Assembly (NCBI RefSeq): GCF_007746075.1
Contig: NZ_CP036339.1
Location: 1-64,000, forward strand
DNA: 64,000 bases
DNA from: Lacipirellula limnantheis
GTDB taxonomy: Bacteria > Planctomycetota > Planctomycetia > Pirellulales > Lacipirellulaceae
Reading direction: 5' to 3'
Both the position numbers and the translations under genes were made by a program. The first letter of the stretch is position 1. Every line of letters begins with the position of its first letter. This document shows positions 53,377 through 61,408 of this stretch, one piece after another. Under the pieces are notes generated by a model that did no database searches, had not been told where the DNA came from, and saw only the letters and a list, made by a program, of their open reading frames with translations.

Positions 53377-55609
53377 ATTCTGAACCAGTTGACGGCGTGA
53401 CCTCCTCTCCAGGGCGATAGCTCCGCACCGCGTGCCGCAGCACTTGTTGCTCGGTGAAGCGTTCCGTCTTGAGTCGCTGCTCGGCGAGCAGCTTCGCCTG
53501 GTCGAAGTAGTGAGAGGAGCGCGGGTCGCCGCTGACGCCGAACGGGACGAGGCTGGCGCCGCGAACGCCTTCGGGAGCGAACTCCCACGCGGCGAGATAC
53601 GAGACGCCCGCCATGCCGTAGCGCTTCTTCTGTGAGATCACCAGAGGGACGTCGATGCTGGGCGAGTAGTACTGCGTCAGCGCCACGCCCATCGGACCAT
53701 GTCCGCCCAGGCAGGGCAAACTTGGACCGCCGTCGACGAACCGGGCGTCAGTCAGGTCGGCGACGCGCGACGTCCGTTGCGCACGATAGAGCTCGCCATA
53801 AGGAATTTTCCAGTTGCCGTGCAGGTCGGCCAGCCCTTCGGCGGCGCGCGCCAGCGCCGCCAACTGCTCGACCGGATCTCCCTCGAACTGCGGGCGGAGC
53901 GTCTCGCCGGGATAGTTAGGACCGTAAAGCAACTCGTACCAAGCGGTGCACAGCGCGGCCGCGGAGGAGTCGGCCGTGATGCGCCCATCCCAGGCGAGAA
54001 GATGCTCAAGATAGGGACGCACGCGCTCGGCTGCTTGCGGATCCGACGATTTGAGCTGTTCCAATTCCGCGGCGAACTTCGGCAACTCCTGCCGCGCCCA
54101 GTAGACTTCGGCGTCGAAGGCCAGCCGCTGCCAGTCGGCGAACGTGATCTTGTTGACGCCGCGCAGCAGTTCGAGCGAGCGCAGCGAACGCCGGTTGCGA
54201 ACTTCCGCGTCGCCGACCATGTAGGCCGGAAAATCTTCCGGCCGCGGGTTGCCGCCGTCGGTCACTTGAAACGGCGTCGAATTGCAGTTCTGCAGAAAGC
54301 CGGCGGCGGGGTTGTTCACCTGCGGCAGCTCTTCGAGCTCGTGAACGCCGAGCCACTCCGCCGCCGGATCGGCGCCGTCGACTGGCTGCGACCAATCGAA
54401 GCGAGGGTTGCGGCGCGGAATGCGACCGTTGTAGAGATACGACGTGTTGCCGTCGCAGTCGGCGTAGATGACGTTCATGAACAGCATCTGCATCGGCGCT
54501 AGCGCCGTGCGGAATTCTTCTTGGCGACGCGCCCGCATCATCCGCAGCGCTTGCCGCATCGGCACCGCTTCGAACAGCCCCGAGACCTGCGCCGCCAGCA
54601 TCGTGCGGTCATCCTCGCGCACCACGAGCGGCCCATGATGCGTTTTGCGAAACAGATGTTTGCGGTCCTCGAGCCCTTGCGACTTGCGAACGCGGATCGT
54701 TTCGGTCCACTCCTCGGCCAGGCGATAGTCGCCGGCGTATTCGTAGGCCAGCGGCCGCTGCGGGTCGGTGAACTTCACGCGCCAGAGGTCGGCGACGTCG
54801 GGCCGGTTCGTCACGAGCGTCCAGCCGAGCCGATCGTTGTGCCCCATCGCCGGCGTCGGGCTGCCGTAGAAGCCGGCGCCGATGAAGTTCCACGCCGGGC
54901 CGTCGACGCCCCCCTTGCTTTGCAGGTGCGACTCCATGAGTTGCGTGAAGCCAAACCACGGCATGTGGGGGCTCGCCATCAGCAGCGGATGGCCGCTCGC
55001 GCTGCGCGAGCCGCTGACCGTCCAGCCGTTCGAGCCGGTCGCCGACCAGACTTGCGGGTTGCGGCGCGGTAGGTATTCGTCGGAGAGCCCGGTGAAGCGA
55101 AACGTCAGTTCCAGCGCGACCATGCGGAAGTACGCCAGGACGTGCCACGGCTCGAAGCGTTCGATCAGCCGCGGCCGCACGTCGGGATGAGTGTTGACGT
55201 AGTGGTTGATCCCCTCGACGAACGCGGCGTAGAGCCGCCGTGATTTGCGATCGAGCGCGGGGAAGTCGCGCCGGCTGCGGGGAACGATCTCAAACGCGCG
55301 GTTGAGCAAATCGGAGTTGAGCCCCTGCGGCCCGTGGACTTCGCTGTAGCGGCCAAGGGCGAGGATGTAGACGTCTTCGACCTGCCAGAAAAAGTCCTCG
55401 GCCTGGACGTAGCCGTAGCCGAAGATCGTCGCCTCGTCGTCCTCGCCGATGATGTGCGCAAGGCCGAACTCGTCGCGGTGGATGGTCACGCGCGGCGCGA
55501 GTTCGCCGGCGGTGGGGAGGGAGTCTGTTTCTGCTGCGGTGGAGAATGCCTCAACACAGAGGACACAGAGAGCACAGAGGAAAATGCGGAGTCGGCTGTG
55601 CATTCTCAT
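53375..55609 (-). CDS. Penicillin acylase family Ntn-hydrolase
   Basis: A 744-aa secreted N-terminal-nucleophile amidase precursor of the penicillin/acyl-homoserine-lactone acylase family. The expected order is signal, alpha subunit, autocleavage site and beta subunit. Cleavage should expose Ser193 in ATGSNGWTVSGSRSASGHP. Further family motifs: GFGYVQAEDFFWQ (as IFGYGYVQAED) near 65, NPVA-like HMPWFGFTQ, FIGAGFYGSPTPAMGHNDRL and NCNSTPF. Substrate (N-acyl amides, possibly acyl-homoserine lactones) cannot be assigned. The signal peptide MRMHSRLRIFLC + ALCVLCVEAF is encoded by a family-3 repeat. ATG 55609 or 55603 are both possible. Confidence 0.9.
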   Translation of the reverse strand: MRMHSRLRIFLCALCVLCVEAFSTAAETDSLPTAGELAPRVTIHRDEFGLAHIIGEDDEATIFGYGYVQAEDFFWQVEDVYILALGRYSEVHGPQGLNSDLLNRAFEIVPRSRRDFPALDRKSRRLYAAFVEGINHYVNTHPDVRPRLIERFEPWHVLAYFRMVALELTFRFTGLSDEYLPRRNPQVWSATGSNGWTVSGSRSASGHPLLMASPHMPWFGFTQLMESHLQSKGGVDGPAWNFIGAGFYGSPTPAMGHNDRLGWTLVTNRPDVADLWRVKFTDPQRPLAYEYAGDYRLAEEWTETIRVRKSQGLEDRKHLFRKTHHGPLVVREDDRTMLAAQVSGLFEAVPMRQALRMMRARRQEEFRTALAPMQMLFMNVIYADCDGNTSYLYNGRIPRRNPRFDWSQPVDGADPAAEWLGVHELEELPQVNNPAAGFLQNCNSTPFQVTDGGNPRPEDFPAYMVGDAEVRNRRSLRSLELLRGVNKITFADWQRLAFDAEVYWARQELPKFAAELEQLKSSDPQAAERVRPYLEHLLAWDGRITADSSAAALCTAWYELLYGPNYPGETLRPQFEGDPVEQLAALARAAEGLADLHGNWKIPYGELYRAQRTSRVADLTDARFVDGGPSLPCLGGHGPMGVALTQYYSPSIDVPLVISQKKRYGMAGVSYLAAWEFAPEGVRGASLVPFGVSGDPRSSHYFDQAKLLAEQRLKTERFTEQQVLRHAVRSYRPGEEVTPSTGSE

Positions 55610-55620
55610 CTCTCTGTGAT
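55552..55620. repeat. ACACAGAG palindrome forming the signal-peptide region (family 3)
   Basis: CAACACAGAGGACACAGAGA + GCACAGAGGA (55552-55581), with a decayed opposite arm CATCTCTCTGTGAT (55607-55620). Translated on the minus strand it gives FLCALCVLCVE, the hydrophobic core of the acylase signal peptide. Confidence 0.75.
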
Positions 55621-55655
55621 TAGTGATGAAGTGAATAATTTGCGGAGCTAGTTTT

Positions 55656-55864
55656 TTGAACCGCCAAGGACGCCAAGAGCGCCAAGGAAATGCGGGGACC
55701 AATGAGGAACCGCAGATAAACGCCGATTGACGCAGATGAAAAATTGGCGAGATGAATGTTTCTTGCTGATGTTATTTGCGTTCATCTGCGTTCATCAGCG
55801 GTTCCATTCTTCTTTGATTTGACTGTTGTATTCCTTGACGCTCTTGACGCTCTTGGCGGTTAAG
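55656..55864. repeat. GCCAAGGAC palindrome (family 3), outer element
   Basis: TTGAACCGCCAAGGACGCCA + AGAGCGCCAAGGA (55656-55688) and TCCTTGACGCTCTTGACGCT + CTTGGCGGTTAAG (55832-55864) are inverse arms made of 9-bp units GCCAAGGAC/GCCAAGAGC. Its loop contains another complete palindrome (55704-55809). Confidence 0.85.
55704..55809. repeat. GGAACCGCAGATAAACGC palindrome (family 3), nested element
   Basis: GAGGAACCGCAGATAAACGC + CGATTGACGCAGATGAA (55704-55740) and TTGCGTTCATCTGCGTTCAT + CAGCGGTTCC (55776-55805). Same sequence type as 39074-39149. It sits entirely inside the loop of the outer palindrome. Confidence 0.85.
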
Positions 55865-55881
55865 TTTTTCGTCTTCGGTGC

Positions 55882-56886
55882 TTAGGCATGCGGTCGCACG
55901 AGTACTCGGCCGTGGGATTTTCCGGCGAGCATTTGTTCGACAGCGGCGGGAAGCTCGCTCAAGGTCACTTCGCGGCGGAGGAACTCCAGATCATGCAGTT
56001 TCCACTCCAACGAGAGTCGCCGCCAGATCTCCAGCCGCGGCGCGCGGGGACATTTGGCCGAATCGATGCCGTAGAGCGTGACGCCGCGCAGCAGGAACGG
56101 ATAAACCGTCAGCGGGAGCTGGTCGCCGGCGACAAGTCCGCAGGCGGTGACGCAGCCGCGGTAAGCCAGGCTGCGCACGAGCGTCGCCAGCACGGGGCCG
56201 CCGACCGTATCGACGGCGGCGGCCCAACGACTCTTCAGCAGCGGGCGGTCGGCGGCGTCGCTGACCTCCTCGCGCGGCAGGATTGTCGCCGCGCCGAGCC
56301 GCGTGAGCAGGGCGGCTTGTTCGGGCTTGCCAGTGACGGCGGCGACGCGGTAGTTAAGTTTCGCCAGCAGTGCGACGGCCAGGCAACCGACGCCCCCAGT
56401 CGATCCGGTCACTACGATCTCGCCGTCGCTGGGCTTGATGCCGTGGTTGACGATCCGCTCAACGCATTGCGCGGCAGTGAACCCGGCCGTGCCGTAAGTC
56501 ATCGCCTCGTCGGGCGTCAGCTCGGCCGGGAGTCGCACGACCCACTCCGCCGGAACGCGAACGTACTCGGCGAAGCCCCCCCATTGGCCCGAGCCAAGTT
56601 CGTAGCCGGTAACCAGCACGGGATCGCTGGGGCAATACTCCGGGCTGCTGCTCTCGACGACGCGGCCGACGCAATCGATTCCTGGAACGTGCGGGAGCGA
56701 CTTGACGATCCCCTCATGAGCGCGGCAGGCGAGCGCGTCTTTGTAGTTGAGCGACGAACCGGCGACTTGAATGAGGACGTCGCCGGGCGGCAGTGCATCG
56801 ACGGTCGTCTCTTCGACGGCGCACGAGATAGCGCCGTCTTCGCCGCGGCGGACGACCAGGCATGGGAATGATTGTTGTGATGACAT
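55882..56886 (-). CDS. Quinone-oxidoreductase-like reductase, YhdH/AcuI family
   Basis: A 334-aa zinc-independent medium-chain dehydrogenase/reductase. AcuI members reduce acryloyl-CoA to propionyl-CoA with NADPH. The family features are clear: SSLNYKDALACRAHEGIVKS, PGIDCVGRVVESSSPEYCPS, VVTGSTGGVGCLAVALLAKL (nucleotide-binding, about 155-174), WAAAVDTVGGPVLATLVRSL, ACGLVAGDQLPLTVYPFLLR and GVTLYGIDSAKCPRAPR. ATG 56886 begins MSSQQSFPCLVV; the open frame upstream merely reads through a palindrome. No strong ribosome-binding site is seen. Confidence 0.9.
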   Translation of the reverse strand: MSSQQSFPCLVVRRGEDGAISCAVEETTVDALPPGDVLIQVAGSSLNYKDALACRAHEGIVKSLPHVPGIDCVGRVVESSSPEYCPSDPVLVTGYELGSGQWGGFAEYVRVPAEWVVRLPAELTPDEAMTYGTAGFTAAQCVERIVNHGIKPSDGEIVVTGSTGGVGCLAVALLAKLNYRVAAVTGKPEQAALLTRLGAATILPREEVSDAADRPLLKSRWAAAVDTVGGPVLATLVRSLAYRGCVTACGLVAGDQLPLTVYPFLLRGVTLYGIDSAKCPRAPRLEIWRRLSLEWKLHDLEFLRREVTLSELPAAVEQMLAGKSHGRVLVRPHA

Positions 56887-57004
56887 GCTGAAGTTATACA
56901 CTCCCGTTCCCACGCTCCGCGTGGGAAGGTCGCGCGCGTCGCTCTGCAGCAGCATCAGCAGCATCAGCAGTGGCTGCGGATCGGTTTGACGTGGATCGCT
57001 GGAG

Positions 57005-57079
57005 GGGGTCGGGGGCCTTTTGCCGCTGGAGAGTCTCCACGGCATTGAGCGCCTCCAGCGGCAAAAGGCCCCCGACCCC
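57005..57079. repeat. Perfect family-2 palindrome
   Basis: GGGGTCGGGGGCCTTTTGCC + GCTGGAG (57005-57031) and CTCCAGCGGCAAAAGGCCCC + CGACCCC (57053-57079) are perfect 27-bp inverse complements with a 21-nt loop. Total length is 75 bp, as in uvrA (74 bp). It lies between two minus-strand genes, 25 bp beyond the HTH gene stop. Confidence 0.95.
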
Positions 57080-57104
57080 GTTGAGCGTCGACCCCGTTGG
57101 GCGT

Positions 57105-58232
57105 TCAGGCCGCGCGGCGGCGTTGGGCTTGGGCGCGCTTTCTGGCGGCTTTGGCCTTCTTGTCGGCGGCTCGCGCTTGGCGGCGCTCTTTCCTCCGGTG
57201 ACGCTCAAGACGCTCGCTGAGGAGCCGCAGGCGAATGTCAGGATCTTGCGCGTCGGGATGATCGAGCTCTTCGGTGTCGTGCCAGGTCTCGGGACATTCG
57301 TCGTCGATGGTGCGCTCGACCAGCGCGATGACGAGTTCGAGGTTGCCGTCGACGGGGGATGATGCGGTCGCGGCGCTTGTTGTCGTTTCCGGCGTTTTTG
57401 GCGACAGAATGTCGTCGGCGGTTGGTTCGGCGGGGAATGGGATTTCTGTCGCGTCATCCCTTTCTGCCGCGGCGCTTTTTGTCGCGTTGAATTCTGTCGT
57501 TTCCGCCGTTTTCGGCGACAGAATTCCTGCCGCCGGCCGGGGGCCGAGCGCTTCCTGGCGGCGGCGCTCGGCGAGGCGCTGCTTGAGTTCGGCAACCCGC
57601 GCTTGGCGGGCGGCGACTTCGGCCGGGTCGACCGGCGGCGGGAAGACGATGTTTCCCTCTTCGTCGTAGTCGTGGAGGACGCCGACTGGTTCGCCCCAGA
57701 ACTTACTGGACTGGACATCGGCCAGCGGCGTCGCGAACGGCAGCTGCTTGATCTTCGGTTCGCCCCACTTCCCGCGCATGGGGAAGCAGCAGTCGAACGA
57801 CTGTTCGATCGCCGCTTGCGTGTGGCGATAGAGGGCTTCGCGGCACTCCGCAGGGACGGTCTCCAGCGCCGCCTCCTGGATGTAGCGGAACGCCGTGGCG
57901 ACGAGCTTCAGGCTCGTCATGTTCACCGGCTTACGCGCGAACTCTTCGGGCTTGGTCCGCTCCAAGAGCCAGGCGGCGGCCCGCCAGTGCGATCTGGCGG
58001 CGTGTTCCATCAGCTTCAAGGGATCGGGCGATTGCTGCAGCGCGAGCCGCACTTCGTGATCGAAGTCTTGGTCGTAGCGGCGTTCGCGCTGGACGGTGCG
58101 CAAGGAAACGTCGAGCGACTCGGCCGCTTGTTCGACGGTATAGCTTTCTTGATCGATCAGCTCGCAGAGGCGGGCCTTTTTCGCGTCGTCGAGCACGCGG
58201 CGGCGGCCGCGGATGTGGTTTTCTAGGATCAT
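57105..58232 (-). CDS. HTH-domain protein with repeat-derived linker
   Basis: A 375-aa protein of unknown role. The N-terminus (about 1-60) is DNA-binding-like: HIRGRRRVLDDAKKARLCEL then TVEQAAESLDVSLRTVQRER, a helix-turn-helix, followed by a helical region (LMEHAARSHWRAAAWLLERT). The middle is acidic/variable and includes two copies of ILSPKT(A/P)ETT, produced by a 30-bp DNA repeat. The C-terminus is strongly basic and coiled (RHRRKERRQARAADKKAKAA). ATG 58232 has a GGGGG purine run upstream. Probably a planctomycete-specific regulator or mobile-element-related protein. Confidence 0.75.
   Translation of the reverse strand: MILENHIRGRRRVLDDAKKARLCELIDQESYTVEQAAESLDVSLRTVQRERRYDQDFDHEVRLALQQSPDPLKLMEHAARSHWRAAAWLLERTKPEEFARKPVNMTSLKLVATAFRYIQEAALETVPAECREALYRHTQAAIEQSFDCCFPMRGKWGEPKIKQLPFATPLADVQSSKFWGEPVGVLHDYDEEGNIVFPPPVDPAEVAARQARVAELKQRLAERRRQEALGPRPAAGILSPKTAETTEFNATKSAAAERDDATEIPFPAEPTADDILSPKTPETTTSAATASSPVDGNLELVIALVERTIDDECPETWHDTEELDHPDAQDPDIRLRLLSERLERHRRKERRQARAADKKAKAARKRAQAQRRRAA
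57381..57524. repeat. Two 30-bp repeats inside the HTH gene
   Basis: TGTCGTTTCCGGCGTTTTTG + GCGACAGAAT (57381-57410) and TGTCGTTTCCGCCGTTTTCG + GCGACAGAAT (57495-57524) match at 28 of 30 bases. Each is itself partly palindromic (ATTCTGTCG ... CGACAGAAT around the second). Both are in the same reading frame. Confidence 0.75.
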
Positions 58233-58553
58233 CTTTTTTCCCCCTTTCCTATTCGCTCCAGAAGAAGATCTCACGCCAAGGCGCGAGATTTTCATTCGTC
58301 CACCAACATGAACAGGTGTTCACGTTAGCGAATCGCGTGGCCCATTTTCAACACAAAAGTGGGGGGAATCTTTTGGCGAGATTCTGGGGAGAATTTGGGG
58401 CGGCGCGGCCACTTTTAGGGCGCGGGGGGCGAGATTTGGCGGGGCGACTGGTCGCTGAAGCGGACCAGTCCTGGGGGGGCGAGATCGATGCCACTTCACG
58501 CTTCAGGTGAGCTGGAGGCTAACAGAAGCAACATGCGGATCTGCGACGGTCGC
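58233..58553. other. Gene-free stretch upstream of the HTH gene
   Basis: 321 bp containing a half copy of the GCCAAGGCGCGAGA type near 58270 and the perfect GACTGGTC - GCTGAAGCG - GACCAGTC hairpin at 58446-58470, which recurs inside the BaiN-family gene. G-runs (58370-58430) are conspicuous. No gene is seen. Confidence 0.5.
58446..58470. repeat. GACTGGTC hairpin
   Basis: GACTGGTCGCTGAAGCGGAC + CAGTC: perfect 8-bp arms with a 9-nt loop. A 24/27-base match lies at 15543-15569 in coding DNA. Confidence 0.7.
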
Positions 58554-58766
58554 TCAATACCCCGGTCCTTTGTAGCGCGCGGCGTCGATGATCGAGTAGA
58601 TGTGGACGACCCAGCCGAACCAGCCCAGCGTGATGGCCCAAACGATGCCGGCCAGCACGAACTGTACGGCGGCGGCGAGGAGGCGGCCCTGCACCAGTTG
58701 GCCGAGGCCCGGAATGAAGAAGCTGCAGACGGCGGCGATGACGTTGCCGGTGGAACCTTGGGACAT
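58554..58766 (-). CDS. Small TM2-like membrane protein
   Basis: A 70-aa protein with two hydrophobic segments: VIAAVCSFFIPGLGQLVQGR followed by LLAAAVQFVLAGIVWAITLG, then WFGWVVHIYSIIDAARY. The FIPGLGQLVQGR turn between helices and the terminal aspartate (IIDA) are as in TM2-domain and related small membrane proteins. Monocistronic; function unknown. Confidence 0.8.
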   Translation of the reverse strand: MSQGSTGNVIAAVCSFFIPGLGQLVQGRLLAAAVQFVLAGIVWAITLGWFGWVVHIYSIIDAARYKGPGY

Positions 58767-58960
58767 GGGGCGAGGGCTTTCTAGTGATAGGGGCTGGAGC
58801 GTTTCCGGGCGCGGGAGGAGAAGTGGAATACTATAGCTTTCCCGAATAGGGCCGCCAAAGTCATCATGGGCGGCCTCAGCGTGATTCGTTTTGAACCGCC
58901 GATTCTTGGAACCGGCTCTCGCGGTTCGACCGTCATTGGACTGGTCTCAATCGAGACGCC

Positions 58961-59003
58961 AGATTCTTCGCTTTGCTCAGAATGACGATTAGCTCAGAAT
59001 GAC
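58961..59003. repeat. CTCAGAATGAC repeat (family 4)
   Basis: AGATTCTTCGCTTTGCTCAG + AATGAC (58961-58986) is one arm of the family seen at 27746, followed by a short extra GCTCAGAATGAC (58992-59003). It lies just beyond the stop of the glycerophosphodiesterase gene. Confidence 0.75.
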
Positions 59004-59010
59004 GACCGGG

Positions 59011-60801
59011 TCAGGACAGCGATCGCCTCAGCATGACGATCGCGAAGGCTCCGCAGGCAGCGAGAATGGCTGCCGTTGGTTCGGGGACGGCGCTGGCGAA
59101 GGGGACGGCCCCGGCGGGGAGGCTGCCTTGTTGGTGGCCGAACGTCTTCTTCCACGCGGCGAGGTTCGCGGCGAAGTTCCCCTGACGCTGCCACGACAAG
59201 TAGTCGGCGCCATCGACGTCGAAGTCGTTGTCGGCGTCGCCGGCGTAGATGATGTCGGCCATCAAATCGGGGCGATCGGTTTCGATCGAGTCGACCCCCA
59301 TCGCAATCAGCTGCTCCATGCGCGCCGGGCTGTTGACGGTGTAGACGTCGACCCACATGCCATTGCGGTGGAAGGCGTTGATCGCTTCTTGCGTGATCGA
59401 GCCGTCGCCGACCGACAGGCCGGCGACGCCGCTGGCCTTGAGCGCTTGCAGATTGGCGTCGCTAAGGTTGCTGGGGATCGAGGTGAGGAGTTGAATCTCG
59501 GCGTTCCCGAAGCGCGGGTCGCTGGTGTACTGGCTGCTGGCGGGCCAGACCCAGATGTCGTCGAGCGAGGCGCCGGAGGCGACGATCGCGGAGTTGACCG
59601 CGTTGCGGAACGCCTGGTTCGAGGCGACTTTGACGTCCAGCAGAATACGCGCGCGGCCGTCGACGTACTGCAGCAGCTCGGTGAGCGTCGGCACTTTTTC
59701 GCCGGCGTACTGCGGGCTGAACCAGCTGCCGGCGTCGAGGGCTTTGACCTGGGCGAGCGTTTTGCTCGAAACGGGGCCCGTGCCGTTGGTGGTGCGGTCG
59801 ACGGTGTCGTCGTGGAGGACGACGGCGTGTCCGTCGGAGGTGAGATGGAGATCGATCTCGATGAGATCGATGCCGACCTCGAACCCCTTGGCGACGGCAG
59901 CGAGGGTGTTTTCGGGGGCCAGCGTGCCGCCGGCGCGGTGGCCCATGATCTGGGTGCGGCCGAAGAGCGGCGGCGTCGGGGCGGGCGGTTCAGGCGAGGG
60001 ATCGGGAATCGTCGGACCGGCGACGGTGGCGCCGGCGGAGTTGACGTTGCCCAGGAGGCGGACCTGCTCGCTGGGGAGCGCGCTGTCGACGTAACGGAAG
60101 CTGCTGACGTAGCCTGGCGCCGTTTCGTTGTCTTCGTCGGTGAAGAGGTAGAACGACGGATCAAGCGTCCAGCGGGCGTCGGTCGCCGACTGCGTGCCGA
60201 CGAGGGCGCCGTTGATGAACTTGTTCATCGTGCCGTTGGACTGGCGCGTGACGGCGATGCGGTTCCACGCGTTGGGAACGATCGACCCCTGGTATTGTCC
60301 GGAGATGCCGATGCCGCCGCTGAGGGAGTTCGCAATGAAGAACTCGCCGTCATTCGAGTTGGTGAGGTCCGATTGGTAGAGGTTGCGCCATTTGCCGTCG
60401 GACGCGGCGGGCGAGAGATAGTCCCAGATCATCGTGTAGGCGTCGGCCGCGGCGCCGCCATGGTTGACCTGGTAGCCTTGATTGGGGTTCGTGGCCGGGA
60501 ATCCCATCACGCCGCCGCTGCCGCCGTCGGGGAACGCGGGGAGGCCGAGGGCAGTCTGTAGTCCAAACGCGGTGGTCGTTGGTCCCCAGCCGGTTCCTAA
60601 AACGTCGCGGTAAGTGATCGAGCCGACGCCGATCGAGGCGGACAGCGGAGTAGCGCCGTCGAAGTTCCAGGTGACGTCGACGGCGCGCGACGTGCGCGGG
60701 ATGAGAGAGAGGCCGACGGTCGCCATGAGGAGGGTCGGAGCGATCAGAGCGAAGGACGAGCGTCGCCGGGGGAGATCAAGTTGCATGCGAGGGCCAAACA
60801 T
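59011..60801 (-). CDS. Exported glycerophosphodiester phosphodiesterase with LamG-like domain and PEP-CTERM tail
   Basis: A 596-aa surface enzyme. A signal peptide (SFALIAPTLLMATVGLSLI) leads to a LamG/concanavalin-like domain (about 45-265: NAWNRIAVTRQSNGTMNKFI + NGALVGTQ). The GDPD TIM barrel (about 283-520) has catalytic GHRAGGTLAPENT, LIEIDLHLTSDGHAVVLHDD and DRTTNGTG motifs, and the terminal VDSIETDRPD. A single dockerin-like loop DADNDFDVDGADYLSWQRQ and a PEPTAAILAACGAFAIVML + RRS sorting tail close it. It would hydrolyse glycerophosphodiesters outside the cell. ATG 60801 and 60786 are both possible. Confidence 0.92.
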   Translation of the reverse strand: MFGPRMQLDLPRRRSSFALIAPTLLMATVGLSLIPRTSRAVDVTWNFDGATPLSASIGVGSITYRDVLGTGWGPTTTAFGLQTALGLPAFPDGGSGGVMGFPATNPNQGYQVNHGGAAADAYTMIWDYLSPAASDGKWRNLYQSDLTNSNDGEFFIANSLSGGIGISGQYQGSIVPNAWNRIAVTRQSNGTMNKFINGALVGTQSATDARWTLDPSFYLFTDEDNETAPGYVSSFRYVDSALPSEQVRLLGNVNSAGATVAGPTIPDPSPEPPAPTPPLFGRTQIMGHRAGGTLAPENTLAAVAKGFEVGIDLIEIDLHLTSDGHAVVLHDDTVDRTTNGTGPVSSKTLAQVKALDAGSWFSPQYAGEKVPTLTELLQYVDGRARILLDVKVASNQAFRNAVNSAIVASGASLDDIWVWPASSQYTSDPRFGNAEIQLLTSIPSNLSDANLQALKASGVAGLSVGDGSITQEAINAFHRNGMWVDVYTVNSPARMEQLIAMGVDSIETDRPDLMADIIYAGDADNDFDVDGADYLSWQRQGNFAANLAAWKKTFGHQQGSLPAGAVPFASAVPEPTAAILAACGAFAIVMLRRSLS

Positions 60802-61408
60802 CTTCTCGGAAGGTCAATCAAGGGAGCGCGGTTGATCACGACTCCCGACAGCAGCAGTTTACTCGAAGCGGCGCTCAAATTCCGCCGCAGCGGGCGCATT
60901 CGGGGCGAGAAAAGAGGCACGCGCCGCGGAGCGCCGCAGGGTGGGGGCTGTGCCGGCAATGGCCTGACCGCCATGCCTGCGTTGCCTAATAGAGCGCATC
61001 GCTCGGAGCTAGTCGTCTGAGCCGTGCGTTGAGCTCACGGCGCATGGCCCAATGCAGGCGGAGCCGGCCGACCCAAGATGCACGAGCTAATCGTTCTCGA
61101 AAATCCGATGTGACTTCATGTCGGACTCGCGCGGTGAGTTGATACCGGGCCAATTCGCAACCGCGGTCAATAAAATCGTTACGGCGATTCATGTGGGTTG
61201 ACTCGAAACTGCCAGGTCACAGGGTTCTTATCCCAATCATAAGGTCTGGTCCGGTTTTATGGCATCGGCTGCGACTCAGATCTCCTGGGGGAGGTCGCGA
61301 TTTCCCGCCTGCTTCGCAAGAGCGACCCATAGTTACTGTGGCTTTTCGTCTTTTCCCGTCGAATTCGCTCGACCCTTTTTCCTGTCGCTTTGACAGAGGT
61401 AGCTTGCT
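60802..61408. other. Intergenic region with one possible small gene
   Basis: 607 bp upstream of divergent genes. Apart from the possible 68-aa gene at 60986-61192 nothing is recognised. The final 100 bp form the leader of the gene at 61409. Confidence 0.45.
60986..61192 (-). CDS. Small basic amphipathic hypothetical protein
   Basis: A 68-aa frame from ATG 61192. The sequence is helix-rich and charged: MNRRNDFIDRGCELARYQLT, then RVRHEVTSDFRERLARASWV and RRELNARLRRLAPSDALY. Absence of low-complexity shadow character and a natural charged-helix pattern support a real gene. No strong Shine-Dalgarno. Function unknown. Confidence 0.5.
   Translation of the reverse strand: MNRRNDFIDRGCELARYQLTARVRHEVTSDFRERLARASWVGRLRLHWAMRRELNARLRRLAPSDALY

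Noticed and set aside
58999..60561. 520-codon open frame antisense to the glycerophosphodiesterase
   Set aside because: Shadow of a gene with clear catalytic motifs and PEP-CTERM tail.
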